The translations under genes and the position numbers were made by a program. The notes below the pieces were generated by a model. It had not been told where the DNA came from. It saw only the letters and a list, made by a program, of their open reading frames with translations, and made no database searches. Shown one piece after another: positions 9,581 to 18,447 of a DNA stretch of 29,005 nucleotides. Position 1 is the first letter of the stretch. Every line of letters starts with the position of its first letter. Origin of the DNA: Chromatiales bacterium (GTDB taxonomy: Bacteria; Pseudomonadota; Gammaproteobacteria; Chromatiales; Chromatiaceae); NCBI GenBank assembly GCA_024762485.1, contig JANTHH010000005.1, forward strand, positions 1 to 29,005, in the 5' to 3' direction.

Positions 9581-9641
9581 GAACGGGGCTGCCTTGATGA
9601 ACGTGCCGGCGGACAACTTGCCGCCATCTGCGTCGATTCCT

Positions 9642-9663
9642 CCAGAATTGTCGGGAATTCTGG
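9642..9663 (-). promoter_or_regulatory. Inverted repeat in the aroQ leader
   Basis: CCAGAATT and AATTCTGG form a perfect 8-bp inverted repeat around a 6-nt spacer. On the minus strand it lies between the tlpA-like gene and aroQ, and its second arm runs straight into GGAGGAAT. It could be a protein operator or an RNA hairpin next to a ribosome-binding site. No U-tract follows, so it is not an intrinsic terminator. Confidence 0.4.
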
Positions 9664-9697
9664 GGGAATGCGCAGGGTTTGTCCAGCGTGAAGATGC

Positions 9698-10258
9698 CTA
9701 TTTGTGCGCTGTCAGACGCTTTAGCAGCGGCTCGATCTGCTCACGCTTCATGCCGCCGAAGTGACGCGCCGCGATCTTGCCGCCGGGCGCCACCACCAGG
9801 GTGTAGGGCAGGCCGTTGAAGCGATTGCCGAGCTGCCGGCTCAGCTTCATCGCCTCCATGTCGGCAAGCAGGATCGGGTAATCCACGCCATAGGTGTCGG
9901 CGAACTCGATCACCGCCTCTTTGTCATCGATGGCCAGGCCCACGAACTGGACATTGCGGTCGGCGTATTCCTCCTGCAGGGCGACGAACAGCGGTGTTTC
10001 TTCACGGCAGGGCGGGCACCAGGTGGCCCAGAAATTGAGTACCAGGACCTTGTCGTTCCACTCGCTGATGTGCCGTGGCCGCCCCTCCAGGTCCGGGTAG
10101 CTGAAATCCGGCAGCTGCTCGACGGGGGCTGCGGCCTTGGCTGTGTCCTCAGGTGGCACGGGTGGCGGTGGCAGTTCACCGATGTCCTGCCAGTAGAGGG
10201 CGGCGAGGATACCGGTGACCGCTGCAATCAGTGCGAGGCCGAACAGTCGACGTTTCAT
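9698..10258 (-). CDS. TlpA/ResA-like membrane-anchored thioredoxin
   Basis: This 186-residue protein has an uncleaved-looking N-terminal membrane anchor (about 5-23), a Pro-rich spacer (29-36) and a TlpA/ResA-type thioredoxin domain. The domain shows VLNFWATWCPPCREE with redox cysteines C81 and C84, and the cis-proline P151 in FNGLPYTLVV. Such proteins reduce selected disulfides outside the cytoplasmic membrane, for example apocytochrome c or other oxidised proteins. Its ATG overlaps the dsbD stop by 4 nt, so the two are translationally coupled. DsbD is therefore the likely electron donor. Its own target is not shown. Confidence 0.9.
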   Translation of the reverse strand: MKRRLFGLALIAAVTGILAALYWQDIGELPPPPVPPEDTAKAAAPVEQLPDFSYPDLEGRPRHISEWNDKVLVLNFWATWCPPCREETPLFVALQEEYADRNVQFVGLAIDDKEAVIEFADTYGVDYPILLADMEAMKLSRQLGNRFNGLPYTLVVAPGGKIAARHFGGMKREQIEPLLKRLTAHK

Positions 10259-12651
10259 TGCATGACTCCCTGCAGATGGGCGGCGAATTCCTCAGGGCCC
10301 ATGAAGCCGAGCAGGCGGTAGCTCTTCACCTCCTTGCCGTTGCGGTCCCAGAAGATCATCGCCGGCGGTGCGGGTATGCCAACCCGTGACTGCAGCGCCT
10401 TGTCGTCCTCGTCCTGCTTGGTGACGTCGGCCTGCAACAGGATCATTTTCTGCATCTGCGCGGCGACGCGCGGGTCGGGGAAGGTCTTGGCCTCCATCTC
10501 CTTGCAGTAGATGCACCAGTCGGCATAGAAGTCGAGCATCACCGGCTTGCCGGCAGCCTTGGCGGCGGCAAGCTCGCGTTCGAGGTCGGCCACGCTCTTG
10601 ATGCGCTTGAATGTCGGATGTGCCGCCTCCGCAACGCCGCCTCCGCCGCTGGCGATCGCCACGCCGCGCAGCGGCTGCAGGGTGTCCTTGCCGCCGGCTG
10701 CGGCGCCGACCAGGAACAGGGCGCCGTAGACCATGATCACCACGCCGAGCCCCTTCCACAGGGTCGGCCAACCGGTGTCCTCCGGCGGCAGCTGCCTGAG
10801 GGCGCCCATGTAGACGCCTGAGACGATCAGCAGCATGCCCCACAGCAGCATCGGCACCATCGGCGACAGGTAGGTGGGGACCAGACGTTCCAGCAGATAG
10901 ACGGCGATACCCAGCATCATCACGCCGAACACGGCCTTGACCGCGTCCATCCAGGCGCCGGCGCGAGGTAGCAGATTGCCGGCGGAGGCGCCGATCAACA
11001 GCAGCGGAACGCCCATGCCCATGCCCATGGCGAACAGCGCCAGGCCGCCGAGCACTGCATCCTGACTCTGGCTGATGAAGATCAGTGCGCCGGCCAGCGG
11101 CGGCGCCAGGCAGGGGCCGACAATCAGAGCCGAGAGCAGGCCCATGACGGCGACCCCGGCATAGCTGCCCCCCTTCTGCCGGTTGCTGATCTCGGTGAGC
11201 CTGCTTTGCAGGCTGGCGGGCAGCTGCAGGTCATAGAAGCCGAACATGGACAACGCCAGGGCGACGAAGACGCCGGCGAACAGGACCAGTACGGCGGGGT
11301 GTTGCAGCGCGGCGGACAGGTTGACGCTGAACAGCCCCACCAATATCCCGGCGATGGTGTAGGTGATGGCCATTGCCACCACGTAGACCAGGGACAGCGT
11401 GAAGCCGCGCCGGGCGGTGATATTGGCGCCCTGGCCGGCGATGATGCCCGAGAGGATGGGGATCATCGGGAACACGCAGGGGGTGAAGGCCAGCAGCAGC
11501 CCGATGCCGAAGAAGCTGGCAACGATCAGTGCGGTATTGCCACCGGCCAGCAGACCGGCGATCTGGTCCTGCTCGGAGACCTTGCGGGGCGGTGTGGCCG
11601 GTGCGGCAGCCTGTTTCGCGGCAGTACTCACCGCGGCGGCACTGTCGGCGGTGTCGACTGCCGGCAGGCTCAGCGTCAGTTTCTTCTTCATCGGCGGGTA
11701 GCAGATGCCGCGCTCGGCGCAGCCCTGGTAGCGGGCGGTCAGCTCCACCGTGGTGGCGGCGGTGTTGCTGCGCAACAGCGGCACAGTCAGGTCGATACCG
11801 TGCACGTAGATGGCGACATCGCCGACGCTGCCGTCGGGACGGATCAGGTTGGGCTTGATCTTCGGCTTGGGCAGCGTGTAATCACCCAGTGCGACCCCTT
11901 CGCCCTGCAGCGACAGCTTGATCTTGTCCTGGTACAGGTAGGTGCCGTCGGCGATGGTCCAGTGCAGCTGCAGGGTGCGGCCATCGACCACCTCGGCGCT
12001 GAAGCGGTAGGCCTCTTCGGGTGACAGCAGGTCGTCGTCACCGCCGAGTCCCAGGGTGTCGCCGAGTGCGCCGAGCTCGGCCAGCGGGCTGGCGGCCTCT
12101 GCCGCAGGTGGGGCTGGCGGGGGCTGTGGCGATGCCGTTTCCTGGTCGCTGGTCGGCGTGCCCTGTACCTCGGGTTCGCTCAGGCTGCTGGTATCAACCG
12201 GTGGCGGTTGATCAGCACTGGCGCGCAAGGCCACGAGAATGGTCTGGATGTGCGGTGGGTAACAGGGGTCGCTCTCGAGGCAGCCCTGGGTGCGCACCTT
12301 CAGGGTCAGCAAATCCGGTGCGTTCGCTGCGCGCTCAATGGGGAGAATGACGTGGGTGGGACCGCGATAGACCGGGATGTCGCCGAACACCGGGTCATGG
12401 CGGATCTGTGGGTCCGGCAATTGCGGGTCGCCGAGGGTGATGCCGGGGGTGCTGGTGCTGAAGCGGAACTTGTCGGCGTAGAGATAGTAACCGTCGTGGA
12501 TATTCCAGCTGACCCGGACCTGGTTGTCGCTGGCCATGTCTGCGGAGATGCGAAAGGCCTGATCCGGGTCGAGCGGTTTCTCTGCCGCCGCGGCGGCCAC
12601 AGCTGCCATCAGGGTCAGCAGCAGGAGCCCGATTTTTGTTATTGCTTGCAT
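10255..12651 (-). CDS. dsbD: Thiol:disulfide interchange protein DsbD with duplicated N-terminal domain
   Basis: DsbD carries electrons from cytoplasmic thioredoxin across the membrane to periplasmic partners. The product has 798 residues; E. coli DsbD has about 565. A signal peptide (1-23) leads to two successive DsbD-alpha domains, each with its own cysteine pair: C124/C130 (QGCLESDPCYPP) and C311/C317 (QGCAERGICYPP). They are joined by a Pro/Ala/acidic linker (145-205). The membrane domain (about 372-665) has the redox cysteines C392 (FTPCVFP) and C514 (VGPCLAPP). The C-terminal thioredoxin domain has C713-x2-C716 (DWCIYCKEM). I start at the ATG preceded by GGAGGAACA, rather than the ATG 15 nt earlier, because of that Shine-Dalgarno and because it begins the signal peptide. 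It overlaps the end of cutA by 13 nt. Confidence 0.95.
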   Translation of the reverse strand: MQAITKIGLLLLTLMAAVAAAAAEKPLDPDQAFRISADMASDNQVRVSWNIHDGYYLYADKFRFSTSTPGITLGDPQLPDPQIRHDPVFGDIPVYRGPTHVILPIERAANAPDLLTLKVRTQGCLESDPCYPPHIQTILVALRASADQPPPVDTSSLSEPEVQGTPTSDQETASPQPPPAPPAAEAASPLAELGALGDTLGLGGDDDLLSPEEAYRFSAEVVDGRTLQLHWTIADGTYLYQDKIKLSLQGEGVALGDYTLPKPKIKPNLIRPDGSVGDVAIYVHGIDLTVPLLRSNTAATTVELTARYQGCAERGICYPPMKKKLTLSLPAVDTADSAAAVSTAAKQAAAPATPPRKVSEQDQIAGLLAGGNTALIVASFFGIGLLLAFTPCVFPMIPILSGIIAGQGANITARRGFTLSLVYVVAMAITYTIAGILVGLFSVNLSAALQHPAVLVLFAGVFVALALSMFGFYDLQLPASLQSRLTEISNRQKGGSYAGVAVMGLLSALIVGPCLAPPLAGALIFISQSQDAVLGGLALFAMGMGMGVPLLLIGASAGNLLPRAGAWMDAVKAVFGVMMLGIAVYLLERLVPTYLSPMVPMLLWGMLLIVSGVYMGALRQLPPEDTGWPTLWKGLGVVIMVYGALFLVGAAAGGKDTLQPLRGVAIASGGGGVAEAAHPTFKRIKSVADLERELAAAKAAGKPVMLDFYADWCIYCKEMEAKTFPDPRVAAQMQKMILLQADVTKQDEDDKALQSRVGIPAPPAMIFWDRNGKEVKSYRLLGFMGPEEFAAHLQGVMQ

Positions 12652-12962
12652 TGTTCCTCCACCCATTTCAGGTAGTCAGGTAGTCCCTCGGTCACCGGCA
12701 GGGCGATGATCTCGGGGACTTGGTAGGGATGACGCTGGCGGATATGTTGTTCGAGTTCGGGGTAGCGCCCCGCCAGGGTCTTGATATTCAGCAGGATCTC
12801 TTCGGCCGTCTCCGTCTGGCCCTGCCATCGGTAAACTGACCGTGAGGGCGCTGAAATGTTCACGCAGGCGGCGAGCCGTGCATCGATCAGGCTGTCAGCC
12901 AGCGCGTGGGCGGTGGTGGCGTCCGGACAGCTGCACATAACCAGGAGCACGGGGTCGGTCAT
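12639..12962 (-). CDS. cutA: CutA1 divalent-cation tolerance protein
   Basis: CutA1 is a trimeric ferredoxin-like-fold protein, historically linked to copper tolerance in E. coli; its biochemical role is still unclear. The 107-residue product from MTDPVLLVMCSCPD is of standard length. It carries family patterns: ARLAACVNI (28-36), VYRWQGQTETAEEILLNIKT (43-62), and HPYQVPEIIALPV (78-90) with the conserved P-E-I. The gene overlaps dsbD, the same cutA-dsbD pairing as E. coli. It is transcribed away from fxsA across a 116-bp divergent gap. Confidence 0.95.
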   Translation of the reverse strand: MTDPVLLVMCSCPDATTAHALADSLIDARLAACVNISAPSRSVYRWQGQTETAEEILLNIKTLAGRYPELEQHIRQRHPYQVPEIIALPVTEGLPDYLKWVEEQCKQ

Positions 12963-13042
12963 CGCGCAACGATAGAGCAACTGGCGCCATGGGGTAAACC
13001 CCGTTCAGCCAATGACCGGATGTTGTTCACGGTTGTTTCGCC

Positions 13043-13070
13043 TTGTGGAAAAGGCACGGCCTTCTATAAG
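13043..13070 (+). promoter_or_regulatory. Possible fxsA promoter
   Basis: TTGTGG (13043-13048) and TATAAG (13065-13070) are 16 nt apart, a fair sigma70 pair. The predicted transcript would begin only about 2 nt before the fxsA ATG, giving an almost leaderless mRNA. No Shine-Dalgarno precedes that ATG, which fits. This is prediction by eye. Confidence 0.35.
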
Positions 13071-13078
13071 CTGGCGGC

Positions 13079-13531
13079 ATGTCTCCGGGAATCCTGCTGT
13101 TGCTGCTGTTTGTCGGCGCACCCCTGGTCGAGCTTTATCTATTGATAGAGGTCGGGGCCAGGATCGGTGCCTTTTCCACCATCGCGTTGACGGTATTCAC
13201 CGCCGTGCTCGGCGGGCTGCTGGTGCGCCTGCAGGGGCTGAAGGTGCTGTTCCGCGTCCAGGAGGTGACTGCGCAGGGCGGGATACCGGCCATGGAGATG
13301 CTGGAGGGCGCCGCGCTGCTGCTGGCCGGCCTGTCGCTGCTGCTGCCGGGCCTGATCACCGACACGATCGGATTCCTCCTGTTGATCCCGCCGCTGCGGC
13401 GTGCACTGATCATCGCCTTCCTGCGTCGCTACGCCAACCTGCGGCCCGCCCCGGGGCCTGAGGGTGCGCGCCACCCCCACGCGCCCCGCACCCTGGAAGG
13501 TGACTGGCGCCGCGAGGACGACGACCGCTGA
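13079..13531 (+). CDS. fxsA: FxsA family membrane protein
   Basis: FxsA is a small cytoplasmic-membrane protein; in E. coli its overproduction relieves F-plasmid exclusion of phage T7. The normal role is unknown. The 150-residue product has hydrophobic segments at about 4-24, 31-50 and 80-100. It carries the family's GAPLVELYLLIEVG near the N-terminus and LPGLITDTIGFLLLIPPLR near 89-107. The C-terminal 30 residues are charged and probably cytoplasmic. It sits upstream of groES as in E. coli, and is divergent from cutA. Confidence 0.92.
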   Translation: MSPGILLLLLFVGAPLVELYLLIEVGARIGAFSTIALTVFTAVLGGLLVRLQGLKVLFRVQEVTAQGGIPAMEMLEGAALLLAGLSLLLPGLITDTIGFLLLIPPLRRALIIAFLRRYANLRPAPGPEGARHPHAPRTLEGDWRREDDDR

Positions 13532-13537
13532 GTCAAT

Positions 13538-13554
13538 CACCGGGTGCCCCGGTG
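13538..13554 (+). terminator. Hairpin after fxsA
   Basis: CACCGGG and CCCGGTG pair perfectly around a 3-nt loop starting 6 nt after the fxsA stop. There is no U-tract, so it is at best a weak or factor-assisted terminator that separates fxsA from the groESL promoter. Confidence 0.4.
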
Positions 13555-13580
13555 CCTCCGGCGAATTGCCCTGCCGACCC

Positions 13581-13608
13581 TTGACTTGAAGACTTTTGCC
13601 ACTATATT
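13581..13608 (+). promoter_or_regulatory. groESL promoter (sigma70-type)
   Basis: TTGACT (13581-13586) and TATATT (13603-13608) are 16 nt apart and give a near-consensus sigma70 promoter about 95 nt ahead of groES. The -10 box overlaps the first bases of the CIRCE element, so a bound repressor would block RNA polymerase. CTTGAA (13585-13590) also matches a sigma32 -35 box, but I see no convincing CCCCAT-type -10 for it. Confidence 0.7.
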
Positions 13609-13633
13609 GGCACTCACTCAGATAGAGTGCTAA
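13607..13633 (+). promoter_or_regulatory. CIRCE operator (HrcA binding site)
   Basis: TTGGCACTC, nine spacer bases, then GAGTGCTAA. This matches the CIRCE consensus TTAGCACTC-N9-GAGTGCTAA with one change (A to G at position 3). CIRCE is bound by the heat-shock repressor HrcA. Its position over the -10 box and start site of groESL predicts negative control by HrcA, unlike the purely sigma32 control of E. coli groESL. An hrcA gene is expected elsewhere in the genome. Confidence 0.9.
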
Positions 13634-13701
13634 CAAGCGCACTGCGCAAATCGTTATTCAGAAACACTTTCAGTCTTCAGTCTCAAAGGAGATCGCCAGA
13701 G

Positions 13702-13992
13702 ATGAATATTCGTCCCCTGCACGACCGCGTGGTCGTTCGTCGTATGGAAGAAGAACGCACCAGCCCCGGCGGCATCGTGCTCCCGGATACCGCTACTGAA
13801 AAGCCCATTCAGGGTGAGGTCATCGCCGTTGGCAACGGCAAGATCACCGACAGCGGCAAAGTGATCCCCCTCGATGTGAAGGTGGGCGACAAGGTGCTGT
13901 TCGGTAAGTACTCCGGCACCGAGGTGAAGGTCGGTGGCGAGGAAGTCCTCGTGATGCGCGAAGAAGACATCATGGGTGTGATCGAGGGCTGA
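13702..13992 (+). CDS. groES: Co-chaperonin GroES
   Basis: GroES is the heptameric lid of the GroEL folding chamber. The 96-residue product from MNIRPLHDRVVVRR is standard length. The mobile loop that contacts GroEL is seen in EEERTSPGGIVLPDTATEKP (13-32), and the C-terminus is REEDIMGVIEG. AAAGGAG lies 11 nt before the ATG. An in-frame upstream start near 13627 would fall inside the CIRCE element, so it is rejected. groEL follows after 50 nt as one operon. Confidence 0.97.
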   Translation: MNIRPLHDRVVVRRMEEERTSPGGIVLPDTATEKPIQGEVIAVGNGKITDSGKVIPLDVKVGDKVLFGKYSGTEVKVGGEEVLVMREEDIMGVIEG

Positions 13993-14042
13993 GGCCCGAT
14001 CACGGCTGACGTTCCACATCAAACGAATTCAAGGAAATAGCA

Positions 14043-15686
<1,644 letters not shown>

Positions 15687-15756
15687 TGCGCTCCCCCGGG
15701 TGACGTTAGATCATCCGGCCACCTGAGGCCTCGCATAGCGAGACCCTGAAAGACAA

Positions 15757-15791
15757 CGGACCCCGGCAGATGCCGGGGTCCGTTTTTTTTT
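15757..15791 (+). terminator. Strong intrinsic terminator after groEL
   Basis: CGGACCCCGGCA and TGCCGGGGTCCG form a 12-bp perfect GC-rich stem, with its tip pairs opening to a tetraloop, followed directly by nine T residues. This is a textbook Rho-independent terminator about 70 nt after groEL. Confidence 0.95.
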
Positions 15792-16138
15792 GCCGTCTGC
15801 TCGGGGGCGTTGCCATTGCGATGGACGTGGTGAACCAGATCACGGCAGGAATCGGGTTCGTGATACCGATTCCACTTCATATTTTTATGTGAGGCCGCGA
15901 GAGGTTTTACTGGGTCTCCTTGATATCCATGGGGTTTGTTGTCTATGTCTCTGTGTAGCCATTAAAGGCAAATGTTTCTCCGGCGAATAGTTTGTTTTTC
16001 AGATGATGATTTTTTCATGTCTGGATGATCGGTCCGGTTGTTTTGTTGTCGGCGCTGTTTCTACTGTGAAATACCATTTTATGCCTGATACAAGTTTTGC
16101 AATCTGTCATCCCGGGTCGGCATTGACGGCGTCAGCCT
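15792..16138. other. AT-richer intergenic stretch with an 8-bp dyad
   Basis: No convincing gene is seen in this 347-nt gap. It is visibly richer in A and T than its surroundings, especially 15870-16100. GGAATCGG (15848-15855) and CCGATTCC (15866-15873) form a perfect inverted repeat with a 10-nt loop, which may be an operator or an RNA hairpin. A 66-codon open frame at 15790-15990 has no family resemblance and I do not call it. Promoter elements for the gene at 16139 may lie around 16030-16080, but none is convincing. Confidence 0.5.
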
Positions 16139-16843
16139 GTGAGTAGGGTGCAATCCGCCGGTATCCCGGTGGTGGTTGCTCACGGCACCGCCTCGACCAC
16201 CGTGGCGCGAGGCGAGGCGCACGAGATGTTTTTCCGTGTGGCTGGAAATCACCGGCTGCATCTCCATGCCGAGGCCGGTCAGCGTGGCACCGGGCAGCTT
16301 CTTGCGGCGTTGGTGAAGCAGAATCCTGCAGACCTGCGGACGCATCTCCAGCGGATTTTCCTGCTGGCGAAACAAGGCGGCGAGGCAGCGCTGTTCGGTG
16401 CACTGGTCGACCTGTTCATCGTCCTGGGAGAAGCCGGCGAACCCCTGAAGCATCGATGCCTGAATGTGGCTGAACCCGTGCTCACCGTCGCTCACCTGAC
16501 GTTTCTCGAGGCTTCCGTGGCAGATGGTTTGTCGGCCATGGATACGCGCGTAGCCCAGGCCCGACACTCGGTTCTGGCCCTGGGTTACACGGGTGGCCAT
16601 CGGCTGGTGAGCAGACGGGAGCGTATGGCAGGCGAGTACGGCTGCCCTTACGACGAGGCGCTCGGTTATCTGGAGTATGGGCAGGTCGAACCGGCGCGCA
16701 AGGTGCTGGAGGCGGCAATGGAGCGCGGTGTCGACGACCCCCGCATCACAAGGCAGTTGTACGAGATATACCGGCATGCCCAGGACGCCGCGGCAATAGG
16801 CGCGCTGGATCGGAGGCTGGGCAAAGTGAGCGAATGTTCGTGA
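16139..16843 (+). CDS. FimV-like helical-repeat protein, function unknown
   Basis: This 234-residue frame has no signal peptide and two alpha-hairpin (TPR-like) segments. The first, about 51-75 (GQLLAALVKQNPADLRTHLQ), and the second, about 176-225 (EALGYLEYGQVEPARKVLEA, then DDPRITRQLYEIYRHAQD), resemble the C-terminal repeats of FimV, a polar scaffold for type IV pili and cAMP signalling. The match is in pattern only. The start is a GTG with no good ribosome site; an ATG at 16226 is an alternative. An opposite-strand frame of similar length lacks any family pattern. It shares orientation with the downstream signalling genes but is separated from them by a 284-nt regulatory-looking gap. Confidence 0.55.
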   Translation: MSRVQSAGIPVVVAHGTASTTVARGEAHEMFFRVAGNHRLHLHAEAGQRGTGQLLAALVKQNPADLRTHLQRIFLLAKQGGEAALFGALVDLFIVLGEAGEPLKHRCLNVAEPVLTVAHLTFLEASVADGLSAMDTRVAQARHSVLALGYTGGHRLVSRRERMAGEYGCPYDEALGYLEYGQVEPARKVLEAAMERGVDDPRITRQLYEIYRHAQDAAAIGALDRRLGKVSECS

Positions 16844-16945
16844 TGGATCGGGAATGACAGGGGTGGATGGCGCCGCCAGGAATCATCCAGCCATCGATTG
16901 AAGGAAATGAAAATGTTATCCGTCAGGTGCGCGGGGAATTAATTT

Positions 16946-16971
16946 ATGTGAATGATGAAGTGTATTCACAT
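16946..16971. promoter_or_regulatory. Dyad ATGTGAAT-N10-ATTCACAT
   Basis: A perfect 8-bp inverted repeat lies about 155 nt ahead of the pseudo-receiver gene. The half-sites resemble CRP half-sites, but the spacing is too wide for one CRP dimer. It may bind another dimeric regulator. Confidence 0.45.
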
Positions 16972-16983
16972 GGCCGGAAATTG

Positions 16984-16999
16984 TGTGAAGACGCTCACG
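16984..16999 (+). promoter_or_regulatory. Candidate CRP/Vfr-type site
   Basis: TGTGA, six bases (AGACGC), then TCACG matches the CRP consensus TGTGA-N6-TCACA except for the last base. It lies 13 nt right of the ATGTGAAT dyad. Further copies of the half-site (TCACGTGA, CACGTG, CATGTG) follow to 17040. The cluster points to a control region for the operon that starts at 17128. No matching promoter boxes are certain. Confidence 0.4.
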
Positions 17000-17127
17000 T
17001 GAAAAAGTAAGTAGAGGAATAAACACGTGTGCGTCATGTGCCCATACTTCATAACAGGCCAGCAGGCCATTTTTGATTTTTGTGTTGTCTTCATGGTGTG
17101 ACGATTTGTTGAGGGTGGTGTGTGTCG

Positions 17128-18405
17128 ATGCCTGGTGAAGGGATTCGAATGGATGGGGTGGATGGTAAAAAAATGTCAGCAGGGAGTCGCCGCGCTGAGC
17201 GGGAGGCGGATGAAGCGTCTTCACGTCCGCTGCGCGTGACCACCATCGGCTTTTCCAGGCGAGCCCGGACCACCATCGAGATGTTTTTCGATGCCCGCAG
17301 GGAGGCCCGCTGCCAGGTGGTCGAGTCCATCGCGGATGCCGAAATCGGGATCATCGATCTCGATGGTACGGATGCTGCCAGCCTCTATGCTGACTGCTGC
17401 AGGCAGTTTGCCGGTCCGCTCATCGCGCTCTCGGTCCGTGAGCCGACTCACCAGGAGGTGATCTGGGTGGCCAAGCCGGCCCGTCCGGCCCAATTACTGG
17501 AAGCCGTCGAGCGTGCCCGCTCGCATCACCAGGAAAACAGGCCAGCAGAACTGCGGCTGCTGGATTGCACTGCTACACAGGACAAGGCCGGCGAGGCGGA
17601 TTTCGCGGCCACTGGGGAGCTGAGAGAAGTGCGCTGCGAGGTGCGCGATGACTTGCAGTTGCGTGACCCGGTGCGCGCCGCTGGCATGGCATGCACCGAG
17701 CGCCGGCGGCACCCATCTTATGGAAACCTGGGTGAAGAGGATTACGCCAGTCAACAGCGGCGACACCGGTGTTTCTATGATCCGCAGGATTATTTTCAGG
17801 GTGCACTGAAAGCGGCCATCGCAAGTGCGAAGCAACGGGGCATGGCGTTGCGGGTGATCCTCGACGGCGTGAGTCGCGGCCTGACGATTTTCCCGGATAC
17901 CCGGCAGGTGCAATGCGATGTCAGAGAGCAGTTGCTGCGCAACATCTGCATGATCCCCGGCGGGTCGGATGCGATCAGGACCGAGTTTCTGCCGGTGGCT
18001 GAACTGGGCGCCGCCGACAGGGAGAGCCCTGAGCCCCGGTTGCAGTTCGAGGACAGCCTGTTGTGGAAAGTGGCCTTGTGGTCTTCCTTCGGGCGCATAC
18101 CCGTCGGTACGAACCCGGAGCAGGCCGTGGAACTCGCATACTGGCCGAACTTCACCCGTATCTTCATCCCTCATCACGCCATGCAGATTGCTGCGCTGTG
18201 GTCACAGCGACCGGTATCGCTGCTGGAGACTGCCGCCATCCTCGAGATCGAGTACCGCTACGTGTTCAGCTTCTACAGTGCGGCGCACGCCATCAGTGCG
18301 GTGGCCCCTGCATCTGCCGATTCCGCTGTCGCGACGCAGGTGAAGGGCCGGGGCAACGGTGGGTTGTTCCGTCGCCTGCTGGGCTACCTGGGCGCAAGCA
18401 ACTGA
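17128..18405 (+). CDS. Pseudo-receiver protein heading a GTPase signalling operon
   Basis: This 425-residue protein starts with a basic, disordered 34 residues. A receiver-like alpha/beta domain (35-130) follows, with IGIIDLDG (74-80, where D77 or D79 could stand for the phospho-acceptor) and a K117-P pair in VAKPARP. The acidic pair normally at the end of strand 1 is missing (VTTIGFS), so phosphorylation is doubtful. A central part (about 217-292) has GALKAAIASAKQRGMALRVI and LTIFPDTRQVQCD. The C-terminal part (about 313-395) contains AYWPNFTRIFIPHHAMQIA and EIEYRYVFSFYSAAHAI, a probable winged-helix-like module. ATG 17128 is favoured over the GTG 6 nt earlier because GAGGGTGG lies 9 nt upstream. 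The GTPase gene follows after 42 nt. I know of no assigned function. Confidence 0.75.
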   Translation: MPGEGIRMDGVDGKKMSAGSRRAEREADEASSRPLRVTTIGFSRRARTTIEMFFDARREARCQVVESIADAEIGIIDLDGTDAASLYADCCRQFAGPLIALSVREPTHQEVIWVAKPARPAQLLEAVERARSHHQENRPAELRLLDCTATQDKAGEADFAATGELREVRCEVRDDLQLRDPVRAAGMACTERRRHPSYGNLGEEDYASQQRRHRCFYDPQDYFQGALKAAIASAKQRGMALRVILDGVSRGLTIFPDTRQVQCDVREQLLRNICMIPGGSDAIRTEFLPVAELGAADRESPEPRLQFEDSLLWKVALWSSFGRIPVGTNPEQAVELAYWPNFTRIFIPHHAMQIAALWSQRPVSLLETAAILEIEYRYVFSFYSAAHAISAVAPASADSAVATQVKGRGNGGLFRRLLGYLGASN

Positions 18406-18447
18406 AGGGAACCGGGGCAATGGTGCAGCAACAATGGAAGGTGGTGC

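Noticed and set aside
15790..15990. 66-codon plus frame after the groEL terminator
   Set aside because: No ribosome site, no family pattern, and it crosses the AT-rich gap.
16079..16777. 232-codon minus-strand frame competing with the FimV-like gene
   Set aside because: No domain pattern; the plus frame shows repeat-like helices. Coding statistics would settle it.
16946..16971. ATGTGAAT dyad as a CRP site
   Set aside because: The half-sites are 14 nt apart instead of 6; the site at 16984-16999 fits CRP better.
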